A DNA stretch of 64,000 nucleotides, from assembly GCA_039105265.1 (NCBI GenBank), contig JAPFFF010000003.1:4774001-4838000 (forward strand). Direction: 5' to 3'. Position numbers and translations under genes: made by a program. Below the pieces are notes generated by a model. That model saw only the letters and a program-made list of their open reading frames with translations, was not told the DNA's origin and ran no database searches. This DNA is from Tritrichomonas musculus (taxonomy: Eukaryota; Parabasalia; Tritrichomonadida; Tritrichomonadidae). Positions 20,746 to 31,100 of the stretch are shown here, piece after piece; positions within the stretch are counted from its first letter, which is position 1, and every line of letters starts with the position of its first letter.

Positions 20746-21804
20746 ATGTCACGAACGCCTTCAGCTCATTGGGTACCTGATACATTACGCAGAAGAGTTC
20801 CATATACAGACAAACCATTTGTTGAGCAACATGATCCATATGAAATTTCACTTGGTCTTGGTCATCGTGAAATTTCTCATTTACTTGAAATTATTTATGA
20901 TCAACAAGCAACTAGAATGGATAAAATAAAAGCACTTCGATTATTAAATGATGTTTTACCTGGTCGTGAAGCCGAAGCAATTCAACTTCATGCATTTGAT
21001 GCACTTCGTCCGCTTCTTCTTCAACAAAATAATGGCCTTCTTCTTCATACACTTGTTGCACTGAATACTTTAATATCAACAATACAAGATGCAGAAAAAC
21101 TCAGTTCAGATATTCCTCGAATTGTTGAAGTCATTGATCCTGAAAATGAAGTACCTCTTCGTATAGCAGCAGCTACTTTATTGAGTCATATTGCAGAACT
21201 TCTTGGCCCAATTGATCCATTCATAGAAGGCGACGTTCCTATTAAGATTGTGGCAGCTGCAGCATCAAAATATTCAACTCCTCCATTATTAGCAGAGCTT
21301 TTTAGACTACTTTCAAGATTAACAAACAAACAAAAAGTTCGTGTCCCTTTAATTGAAAATAAAGATCTATTAAAAGTCATTGTCAAATCAATTGCTAACC
21401 CAGATTTACAAATGCTTGTAATTAACCTTGCTGAAAATGTGGCAATGGATAGCGGAAATAATGGAAAACTTGCTCTTCTTGATGTTGACATTCTCGACGA
21501 ACTTGGACCTCTTTTAAGTTCACCAAAAGTTACTGTTAGAATGGCAACAATTTCTTTAATTACTTTATTATCAGTTCCAAAAGAAGGAAAAGAACGAATA
21601 GCAATGGAAAGATCTATCGCTGACACTTTGAAAAATATTTCTGAATCAGATCCCGACTTAGAATGCAGGAGAGCAGCATTGAAATGCAGAATCATTGTAG
21701 CTGAACTTCCATTCGGAAAAGTTATTGTTGGCGATATAGTTGATCCATCTGAACCAGTTAGAAAACCAGAAGGGGAAATTAATGAAGAAGCACCCCAAGA
21801 ATGA
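20746..21804 (+). CDS. Armadillo-repeat protein, RSPH14-like
   Basis: The 352-residue protein is made of ARM/HEAT-type helical repeats from ~30 to ~325. It ends in an acidic tail (GEINEEAPQE). The early block (HREISHLLEIIYDQQ, then KIKALRLLNDVL and FDALRPLLLQ) and a late block (RMATISLITLLSVPKEGKER) follow the layout and spacing of radial spoke head 14 homologue (RSPH14/RTDR1, about 350 aa). RSPH14 is an axonemal radial-spoke protein. That fits a flagellate, but ARM repeats are common and my match is from memory of the family. A generic ARM protein is the alternative. Confidence 0.6.
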   Translation: MSRTPSAHWVPDTLRRRVPYTDKPFVEQHDPYEISLGLGHREISHLLEIIYDQQATRMDKIKALRLLNDVLPGREAEAIQLHAFDALRPLLLQQNNGLLLHTLVALNTLISTIQDAEKLSSDIPRIVEVIDPENEVPLRIAAATLLSHIAELLGPIDPFIEGDVPIKIVAAAASKYSTPPLLAELFRLLSRLTNKQKVRVPLIENKDLLKVIVKSIANPDLQMLVINLAENVAMDSGNNGKLALLDVDILDELGPLLSSPKVTVRMATISLITLLSVPKEGKERIAMERSIADTLKNISESDPDLECRRAALKCRIIVAELPFGKVIVGDIVDPSEPVRKPEGEINEEAPQE

Positions 21805-22132
21805 ATATAAGATTCGAAATAGAGTAAAGCTTTGTAAAAAGCTCTCTTAATGTTGTTTCGTAAAAAATTATTTTATTTTTTATTAAAAAAGCTATTTATA
21901 AATATATTGTTCTACCACTTATTTACATTTATTTTGTTTTCCAAAAGTATTGGATGGTAGGGTTTTCTACAAAACAATTAGAAAAATAATATCAATATTA
22001 TTAATCATAAAAAATGTAATAATAAGAAACAATTTTTATCAAAAGAAATAATAAAATATTTGCTATATTGAAAAAAAAAAGCATTTGTAAAACAAAATAA
22101 TAAATTACCGCATAATGCAAAAAATTTTGAAA
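21805..22132. other. Convergent intergenic spacer
   Basis: AT-rich 3' spacer between two convergent genes. Nothing else was recognised. Confidence 0.5.
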
Positions 22133-22999
22133 TTAGTCACTTATCTGGAAAGCTCCTGAAGAAGTGTGAATTGAAAGCGAAGGCCTTCTTCGTGATATTA
22201 TAACACGCTTTTGTAATATCCAAGTTTTACCATAATAAGGAATGAAGGCTCCAAACTTATTCTCAAATTCTTTCCACAATCCAGAATAAGTTTCATCTTT
22301 TACCCAATGCTGAATAAGACGAAGTAAGACAGCAATATGGATCGAAATAAACCTGGCTGTTTCTTTTGAGATCGATCCCAAAAATCTTTTTAAGTTGAAA
22401 CTTCGTGTTGAATCAATTTGAATCTTAATATCAAATTCAAATTGAGCAGTGAAAAAGTAGTAGAAGATAGCACATGTAGCAGTTTCAAAAAAGATTGGAC
22501 CAGGACTGCGTAATCGTTGAAGCATACAACGTCCTGTAAATGAAAAAATAATAAACTTTGCTGATGCAAACAAGACAGCAAAAGTAATTTTATATACCCA
22601 AAATTTATATAATTTGTTTGCTATATCAATACCAATAACTGTTTCTCGTCCTTCATTGAATCCAATAAAAACAGAAAGGATGGGCGATATGCGCTTTACA
22701 GTTTTGTATAAGATATCATAAGGTGCAAAATTGAAAATAATCCATATTAAAAAATGAATAGGAGCAAGATATTGATCAGTGAGAACTGCGACTGTACCAT
22801 GCATAAAATACGATCCAAGACTATCAGGAGTTACAGCCATAATTAAAGTTAAAACAAGTGAATACATTGGATTTTTGATTTTTAAAGATCTGACAAGATA
22901 ACAACATGATATACTGTCAATCATAAAGAGAACAGGAAACCTATTTACTGAATCGATATAATGAACCCATGAATTGAATAAGTTAAAAATATTAAGCAT
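22133..22999 (-). CDS. TRIC-like (TMEM38-type) intracellular cation channel
   Basis: The 288-residue membrane protein has about seven hydrophobic segments within ~15-245 and a basic tail. It follows the eukaryotic TRIC order: FPVLFMIDSISCCYLVRSL near the N-terminus, a Gly/small-rich helix (SLGSYFMHG), WIIFNFAPYDILYKTVKRI matching the TRIC W-x-(V/I)-x-(Y/F)-x-P-x-D-x-x-Y-K block, then FNEGRETVIGIDIANK at the place of the KEV-x-R-x(n)-G block. TRICs are trimeric K+ channels of the ER that balance charge during calcium release. The motif match is good but divergent. Confidence 0.65.
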   Translation of the reverse strand: MLNIFNLFNSWVHYIDSVNRFPVLFMIDSISCCYLVRSLKIKNPMYSLVLTLIMAVTPDSLGSYFMHGTVAVLTDQYLAPIHFLIWIIFNFAPYDILYKTVKRISPILSVFIGFNEGRETVIGIDIANKLYKFWVYKITFAVLFASAKFIIFSFTGRCMLQRLRSPGPIFFETATCAIFYYFFTAQFEFDIKIQIDSTRSFNLKRFLGSISKETARFISIHIAVLLRLIQHWVKDETYSGLWKEFENKFGAFIPYYGKTWILQKRVIISRRRPSLSIHTSSGAFQISD

Positions 23000-23415
23000 T
23001 TTTACAAAATATCCTTGTTTGAGGCCATATATGGCCGGCGATCTCTTTCTTAAGGGTGCAGTATACTTGAGTGTTATTCAATCAATATTTAATGTTTACT
23101 AAATATATTAAAATATATATTGTAAATAATTTTTGTTAATCTATATATTTTATTTATTTAAAAATAAATTTAAATACTATAAAGATATTTATGTTTTAAA
23201 TTTTTTCAATGATGTTAAGAAAAAAATTCTATACTTTTTCTGAAAATATTGACTGTAATCAATAATATAGTTTTACAGTCAGCAAGGAAAAGAAGGAGCA
23301 TAAAGGATCATTTATCGCATTTAGCAAACTTATTTTATGATTGCTTTATTTTGTTGATAATTTACAGTTGGTTTTATTTCACAACATTCACAGAAATTCA
23401 GAATCTGTGATTTAA

Positions 23416-24090
23416 TATGTTATTATAGCGTGTTTTATTGAATTATTTCAAATTTTGATATCATATATTTGAATTTCCTCTTATTTGCAAATATTTGCTA
23501 GCTGATTCAAACAGATGCTTATTTTTTTTTTACTAATTGAAAAGCCATGGAGTTAATTTAGTAGGCTTAATTTATAATTTTAATTTATAATGATGCTTAA
23601 TTTTTTTCCTAGCTTATTTTTTTGCACTTCATTCAAAATTACAGATTCTGAATTTAAAATTTTAAAAATAAGAATTAGTATGTTATTATAGCGTGTTTTA
23701 TTGAATTATTTCAAATTTTGATATCATATATTTGAATTTCCTCTTATTTACAAATATTTGCTAGTTGATTCAAACAGATGCTTTTTTTTTTTACTAATTG
23801 AAAAGCCATGGAGTTAATTTAGTAGGCTTAATTTATAATTTTAATTTATAATGATGCTTAATTTTTTTCCTAGCTTATTTTTTTGCACTTCATTCAAAAT
23901 CACAGATTCTGAATTTAAAAATTAAAAATAAGAATTAGTATGTTATTATAGCGTGTTTTATTGAATTATTTCAAATTTTGATATCATATATTTGAATTTC
24001 CTCTTATTTACAAATATTTGCTAGTTGATTCAAACAGATGCTTTTTTTTTTTTTTGCCAAAATAATTTAGTAGACATATTTTTTCTTTAT
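23416..24090 (+). repeat. ~261-bp tandem repeat, two full copies plus a partial
   Basis: The block beginning tatgttattatagcgtgttt recurs at 23416, 23679 and 23939 (spacings 263 and 260 bp). The first two copies are nearly identical, including atatttgaatttcctcttat and agccatggagttaattta. The third loses similarity after about 24050 and decays by ~24090. No coding frame is conserved across copies. Confidence 0.9.
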
Positions 24091-24254
24091 TTTTTTTACA
24101 TAAATATCGATACTTTACTTGTATTTATTCATTTATTAGTTTTTTCGAAATTGGCAAAATTTGATATATTATATGATTTTCAGATTAATTTAATTTTTTT
24201 AATAATTTATTTAAAATCATAAAATAAAACCAAATAAGTTAATCAAATGTTTAT

Positions 24255-25649
24255 TCATTTCTTTTCTTTATAATCACCTTGGTCATTTTGGTTCAAGAGT
24301 CTACTTTGTGCTCGTATTTCATTTTTTACTTTTTTATCATATGGTCTTTTGCGCTTTTCTTTTTCATTGAATTTTATTTCCTCATCGTGTTTCATCTCCT
24401 GCATTAATGGAGTTGAAATTGATCCAGGACAAATTTTATTCAAAATTTTTGAATCAAAATATGGATCATTTTTCCTCCCCACAGCTATTGCTGCACGAGC
24501 TTCGTTGCTTGTGTGAAAAACTTTATTTTTGGGATTTGTTTTACTAATCATCGAATTTAACGATTCATTGTCTTGAGTCCTCACTGTACCGGTTTCTCTA
24601 ATGAGAGGTGTATTTTTTGCAAGAAACTTATCAAGTTCTTTTTGAAATTGGTCATTAGTTTTCCCTTGCTCCCATTCCCAGAATGAGTTATTGTGATCAG
24701 TAAACTTTTTGGGGCGCCCCACTTTTCTAAGGCCATACATTTCGTTAGGATGAATGCAGTTTTTGTGATTTCCAATCACATGATTAGTCATATTTAACCA
24801 CATCTGTTCTCTCATTTTTGTCTCTTTAACATTAAATATTACAAATTTAAACCAAGAAATGATCTTGACAATTAGTGTTGAGAAAATTTCAAAACACTTT
24901 TTGTAAGTGTTTTTGGATGGATCATTTTTATTTTTTAACGTGCGTGAATACTTTTCAAAGTAATTATTTGCATTTCTCTTTATTTCTTGGCATGCATGTC
25001 CTGGATCTAAACTCTCAGTTAAACCAAGTTCTTTGTGTTTCTTTAAAAGGTTTGATGTTTTATTGTCATGATCATGACATATTCTGATATTTTTGTTGGC
25101 AATTTTTGAATCAAGTTCATTCAATCCTTTTTCAATGCCGACTGTTTCCATATTGGATGATTTTACATCTTTGTTTGCACCATAATTTCCATTAGAAACA
25201 CTTTCAAAATCTACTATTTTCTTTTGCTTTTGATCGAAAAAAGAAACAGTGGAGTAAGAACCATGCCTTTTATGATTCCATTGACCATCAATCGATATAG
25301 ATGAATTTTCTTTTATGTTATCTGCATTCTGCTTGCAACTTTCTTTTACTGTATTTATTACATCAGTTAACACTTGCTTTTGGCAATTAAAAAATGTACG
25401 TTTCGACGGAGTTGGAGTATTCATCATTGTAGCTTGCTTTTTAACTCCTTCATAGCTATTTCCTGTGAGAAGACCATTCATTACCATGAGCCTTGGACTT
25501 AATTTAGGATTTGGCTGAGGTGCTTCAGGTGTTTTTTTAGCCAGTCGATCAATTGCAATTTTCCTGCAATGCTTGGCTTGCTTTGATTTAGGTGCCATGT
25601 ATAATAATGAAGTCAGAGAAGAAAAGCTTGCAATGAAATCACGAAACAT
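24255..25649 (-). CDS. MULE/IS256-like DDE transposase, intact ORF
   Basis: This 464-residue protein has a basic N-terminus (a start at MAPKSKQ, residue 18, is possible). An RNase-H-like core follows: SISIDGQWNHKRHGSYSTV with D121 and KNIRICHDHDNKTSNLL with D193/D195. Next come SLDPGHACQEIKRNANNYF and a late acidic site in RTQDNESLNSMI. The order resembles Mutator-like transposases of animals and protists in which a DG...YG(T)Y strand is followed by a D-x-D/H strand and a DxWH/DPGH-type block. I saw no clear TIRs. A 30-bp repeat array sits directly upstream. It may be a live element or a domesticated gene. The exact family is tentative, but the transposase nature is likely. Confidence 0.65.
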   Translation of the reverse strand: MFRDFIASFSSLTSLLYMAPKSKQAKHCRKIAIDRLAKKTPEAPQPNPKLSPRLMVMNGLLTGNSYEGVKKQATMMNTPTPSKRTFFNCQKQVLTDVINTVKESCKQNADNIKENSSISIDGQWNHKRHGSYSTVSFFDQKQKKIVDFESVSNGNYGANKDVKSSNMETVGIEKGLNELDSKIANKNIRICHDHDNKTSNLLKKHKELGLTESLDPGHACQEIKRNANNYFEKYSRTLKNKNDPSKNTYKKCFEIFSTLIVKIISWFKFVIFNVKETKMREQMWLNMTNHVIGNHKNCIHPNEMYGLRKVGRPKKFTDHNNSFWEWEQGKTNDQFQKELDKFLAKNTPLIRETGTVRTQDNESLNSMISKTNPKNKVFHTSNEARAAIAVGRKNDPYFDSKILNKICPGSISTPLMQEMKHDEEIKFNEKEKRKRPYDKKVKNEIRAQSRLLNQNDQGDYKEKK

Positions 25650-25657
25650 AAAAATAT

Positions 25658-25860
25658 ACGTTTAATGCATTCAAAAACCTAATGAAGACGTTTAATGCAT
25701 TCAAAAACCTAATGAAGACGTTAAAAGTATTCAAAATTCTGATAAATACGTTTATTCTATAGAAAATTATGATAACTACGTTTATTGTTATCAAAAATTT
25801 GATGATTGACATACAAAAAGTTAAATTTATACGTTAAATACATTTAAAAAGTTAACATAT
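25658..25860. repeat. 30-bp tandem repeat array upstream of the MULE-like gene
   Basis: Units start with acgtt at 25658, 25688, 25718, 25748 and 25778, exactly 30 bp apart. The first two are identical and the rest degenerate. After a 23-bp gap another unit starts at 25831. Subterminal repeats bound by transposases look like this, and so do promoter minisatellites. Confidence 0.85.
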
Positions 25861-26870
25861 ATTCAAAATAAAGTATACTCATCTTCTCAAAATTTGCTTT
25901 TTTTTCTAGCTTTATCTATGATATTTTTTAATTATTTAATAATGCAAATGGACTTTAAAAATACTCAAACATTTCAAAATAATTTTATATTTTGTATAGA
26001 TTATTATGGTTTTGAATTAAATGATGTTTTGTGTTTTCAATTTCGAATGCAACCAACATTTTCAAAAACTCTCAACATTGTAATATTGCTTATTCATTAT
26101 TCATCATTCTTATAAAATATTGGAACATTAGATATAGAAATCAATGATCACATAGCTTTTTTTCAATAACCACTTTTTCTATATAAATTCGATATGCAAA
26201 AAAAACTATTGGAGCCTTTAATTTTTATTTTTTGTTTTTAAAAGATATTTTTTAAAACAGTATTCATGAAACTCCAAAAAGTAATGTTGCAATATTTGTT
26301 AATAAATAAATATAACTTTCTCAAAGTGAATTTTTTTGTTAATCAACTTTAAAATAATACAAGAAAGTTGCGATGCCGTTTATAAACTATGATTTTTTAA
26401 AAAAATACAAATTCAATTACGATTAAGAATTCAAAAATTTTATCTACTCATTTAATTTTTGAATTGTCTTTGAAAAAAAAAAAAAATGTAATATATAATT
26501 AAATATTTAATATATATGAAAAATTAATTTTTTTATACTTACATTTTACATATTAAAAAACGAAAAGCTAGTTGTCAAAAGATAACAACTTGTCTATTGG
26601 CAGAAAATAATTATTTGATAAGTGAAAATGATAGAAAAGTATTTTATATTTAAAAGATATTATTATTTTAATAGATTAATTTGGTTCTTAATTATATATA
26701 TATCATAATTTTCATATTTTGAAAAGTTTTTTTAAAGCGGAATGATGAAAAAAAGGCAATTTAAAAAAATGCACTTTTTTCAAATTGAGTCTATATATAT
26801 AATATATAAACTTCATTAAATAAATAAATAAAAAATGAATAAAACGAAAAGAATTTGTTTAATAATGAAA
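25861..26870. other. AT-rich spacer, no gene seen
   Basis: The 73-codon frame at 25894-26115 begins at a TTG and has random-looking composition. No repeats or RNA genes were recognised. Confidence 0.5.
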
Positions 26871-26877
26871 GAAAAAT

Positions 26878-27452
26878 TTTACGCCTTCATTAATCGCCTT
26901 TACTTGTTAAATATCAATGGGCAGCGGTTATTCTCAGAAAATTAATCATGAAAATATATTTAAACTTTTAAAAATAAATGCTTTTAACATTTAATAAAAA
27001 ATACTAATTCAATGAATTTATTCAAAAAAATTGCAATTGAGAATACTCATAGAATAATGAAATTTGAACATACTCATAGAATTTGAAAATTTATGAAATT
27101 TGGTTGTAAAGTTTTCAAATTCTTGGGGCGAAAAAAAGTGGCATTTTGGGCGGAAAAGTGACCAAAATAGGAAATTCAAAGGTTTATATGATCATTTGAA
27201 AGGAACCGCCGGGCGATGTAAAATGAATTGAAAGGTTTTCTCCGGGCAATATAAAATTCCTCAATTTTTGAATGTGACAAAAAATATTAAATCTGCCAAA
27301 AAAGCATTATTAATAACATAGCTTTACAATTACCTAATTTAATATATATATATATTAAAAAAAAATAAAAAAAAAAAAAAATAAACGTACTCAATTCATA
27401 AAAATAAATCGCCCTTGTTTTTAATTTTTTGGGCGAAAAATGAAGGCGTAAA
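26878..27452. mobile_element. Non-autonomous TIR element (MITE-like), 575 bp, 7-bp TSD
   Basis: The ends are TTTACGCCTTCATT and its exact complement. Similarity continues as NNTCGCC for about 21 bp. GAAAAAT is directly repeated at 26871-26877 and 27453-27459, a target site duplication. The interior is non-coding with several gggcga/gggcaa motifs (27120-27260). No matching transposase is in the window. The 7-bp duplication does not clearly fit TA (mariner), TTAA (piggyBac) or 9 bp (MULE). Confidence 0.85.
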
Positions 27453-27459
27453 GAAAAAT

Positions 27460-28102
27460 AATTTAATCAGTTAATACAACAAATTCATGGAATGTAGAAG
27501 ATATATATCATGAATAAAAAAATAATTGCAAATGCCATTTAATCATTAATTTAAAAAGCATATATACATATGATATTAATTTTATATAATGATTGATATA
27601 AAAATGTTTTTCTAGTAAAAAAAATTTAAAATTAATAATTGAAAGCTGGATATAAAAATAAAACTATGAATAATTTCAGAAAAAATATAGAATTTTTTTC
27701 AGAGAGTCTTTGAAAATAATTAAAATACAAATATCTTCTAATTATTTAAAATTATTTAAAAATGCATATTCCAAGTAAATAGTCAAAAATTATTTTTATA
27801 TATTTAATTTATAAATGTTGGTTGTAATTAATTAGATATTTAAAAAACTTCAAATATCCCGCACCCTTAACATTTTACATCATAGATTCTCAATTCAATA
27901 ATTAAAAAATAATTTTATTTTGAAAATAATAAAGTAATTTAATGTATTATTTTGATAAATTATTTTTTTTGCTATACTATTTTTTTAAAAATAAAATTAA
28001 TTTTAATTATAAAAAATCCTTTTTCAAGATATCATAGAATTTTTTTATATCAGTTGGAATTAAAATCATAAAAATCTAAACATCCTAAAAATCTTTCGGG
28101 AG
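27460..28102. other. AT-rich upstream region of giant coiled-coil gene
   Basis: No gene was seen. There is no clear TCAYW motif in the last 25 nt before the ATG at 28103. Confidence 0.45.
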
Positions 28103-31100
28103 ATGTCGTTATATAATAATGAACGACGAAACCCGTATCGCTCAAATTTAAATTATACAAATGTTCCTCCTGATAATGATTCTTTTTCATCTGAAACCTT
28201 ATCACCTATTTCAAAATCACCATTAGTTAATTATCGTCGTCTTTCGCAGAATCGACAGAAATCTTCACGTTCTTCAAATAGTAATAATTTTAATGCATCA
28301 CTATCAATTGCAAAAAATAGCGTAAAACTTCATCAAATCAAACGTGATCTTAGTTCATTAAAATCTGTTTTTGTTGCAGAGTTTGATACATTTCAATCTG
28401 TTCTTGCAAGAGCACGAAATGATATTTTCGAGACTCTTCAAAGACAATCAAAATCTAGCTTTGTTTCAAGGGGGTACTCATTCAGACAAAGAGATGCCAA
28501 AATTTCATCACTTGAACAAAAAATAAATGAACTAACAGAGCAGCTTCGTCTTCAAAAAACGCAAAACCGAAATACACAAATATTACAGCTTCAAGATGAA
28601 CTTGAAGAAAAAAAAGCCTATATTGAAGAAATAGAACATAATTACTCACAAGAAATACAGCAATTGAAATATAAGGTTCAAGAGCAAGCTGATACAATTC
28701 GAGAGTTCAAAAGCCAACGCTTTCAAATTGTCCAACTACAAACTCAATTAGACGAAAAAAATAGAACCATTCAAAAGTTGAAAGATGATTATCAAACAGC
28801 AGTTTCTCAACTGGATACTCAAATTGAAAGCAACGAAGAAGCTGCAGACGATATCCAGTACACAATAGAATCAATTAATCAACTCAAGGATGAAGTCTCA
28901 CAAAGTGAACTCAAACAAAAATCACTTCAAGCTGAATTAGCAAAAGTGAAAAAAGAATTACAAAATGAAATCGACAACAACTCAGCATTAAGATCTCAAT
29001 ATAATGATTCCTTAACAAAAATTGGGCAACTTACTCAATCAGTTAATTCCAAAGACCAGAATTATGATAATCTCATTTCAAAAATCAAAGACCTCCAAAA
29101 ACAAATAACCGAGAAAAACAATACAATCGAGTCTCAAAATAATGAAATTTCAGTTCTTCAAGCCGAAAGATCATTAACAATATCAAAACCGTTAGAAAAT
29201 TCTCAATTAGAATCACAATCCTCCCAAAATTTCAATATGAAGCAAAAAGAACTTCAAAAGTTGAAAATAGAGAATTTATCATTGAAATCTCAACTAGAGA
29301 AAGTTACAATAGAAAATAAAGAATGCCAAAATTTAATTAAAGCTCTTCGCGTCAATATGCAACAAAGTGAAGAATCAATGTCTCTTTTGAAAGATCAGCT
29401 TCAGAAGAGTCAGTCATCATTTGAAAGGAAAGAATCACGTGTTCATTCGTTTAAAGAAGAAATAATTCGATTGCAAAACGTTCTTGAGCAAAAAGAAAAA
29501 TTAGTGACAGAGTTAATGGACACTGAAAATAGCAGAAGTAGAGAAATTGAAAGACTTCATGCTGAGTTAGAACGATCACATTCTGAAATAACACAAAAAG
29601 TTGATCCAGATGAAAAATTCCACCAACAGTATCAAGAAATGTCACAAAAATTAAGTGAATTAAATACCAAGCTGAATTCGATGGACTTATTAAATATACA
29701 ACAAAACGAGACAATTAAAGAATTAACGGCAACTATTGAAAATCAGAAAGAGAAGATCGCTTCAAATGAGAAGGAAAATATACGAATTAACACTGAAAAC
29801 GCTTCATTGAGATCACAAAATGATGAATATCGAGAACAAACCGAGTCAACAATCAAACGCCTTCAAAGAGAGCTTAACTCATTACAATCACAATTTGATT
29901 CAACTGTGAATGAAAACGCCGGATTTTCAGAGAAATACAATAACTTAATGAAGAATATCAGAACAAATACCGAAAAAGCCGATCAATTATTCATTGAAAA
30001 CACTGATTTGAGACGAGAAAATGCTCTTTTAATTCAACGAGTAAACACAGAATTATTACCAATGAAAGATGAAAATCAACGTCTCAAAGATCTTGTTGAA
30101 AAACTGAGAATGGCAGAAAAAGTTGTAACTGATGAGAACACGCGAATTTTCACTGAAAATGAAATTTTAAAGAAGACAAAAATAAAGGAAGCTTCGTTAT
30201 TACAAGATTCTGTTGATTCCAGAAACAACGAATTAATTAAGACTAAGAAACTTCTTGCTGAAACCAAAGAAGAAATGAGCCAATATAAAGATGATATTGA
30301 CAAACTTCTCAAATTCTATCAAGTTAGTTCATTTGAAACTGCTCTTGATCATTGCAAACAATATTATGAAGATTGCTCACAATATCAAAAATTAATAGTT
30401 GAGCAAGAAGAACAAATTAAAAATTTAGCAAATCAAAACGATGAACTAAAACAAGATTTAACCAAAGCCAAATTACAAATCCATGAAATTGAACAGAATG
30501 ATTCAGCTCAACGAAAAAAGATACAAAATTTAACGGATCATATCGCCGAACTTGAAAAAACATCAGTTGACAATGCCAATGCCTTATCAATTAAAGAAGA
30601 AGAAAACCAAGATTTACAAGAATGCTTTGACCAATTACGAGAAGATTTTGCTTCCATTCAAGATGTGATAGAATTTCAAAATGTTGATTCATTAAAAAGG
30701 TCAATATTAGAACTTCAAAATTATAATAAAGAATATTCAGATCGACTCAAAAACATCCAATTATCATTAGATCAATCCAAAGTTGAAAACAGGAAACAAA
30801 TATTATTGATTAACGATTTGACCAAGAAAAATGAATTACAAAAGAATCAAATTGAAAGATTAACTAAGAAATTGGAAGAAGCGCGTGAGCAAATTACAGA
30901 AGAAGGTGAACAATCACATCAATCAACTCTTCAGTTACAAAGGGAATTAAATGAGAAAGATGAGCAAATTGAATTGATGAATTACGAGTTCGAACGTTTT
31001 CATCAAAGATTCAATTTCGCCAAAAATGAAGACTTGTTTTCAACCGTTACTTTACTCATTGATAATAAAACTCAAGAAATTGAAAAATTACAATTCGCTA

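Noticed and set aside
25658-25860. Possible CRISPR array
   Set aside because: The 30-bp units are contiguous with no unique spacers, degrade progressively, and the genome is eukaryotic.
25894-26115. 73-codon plus-strand frame
   Set aside because: TTG start, Phe/Ile-rich, no recognisable motif or conserved neighbour.
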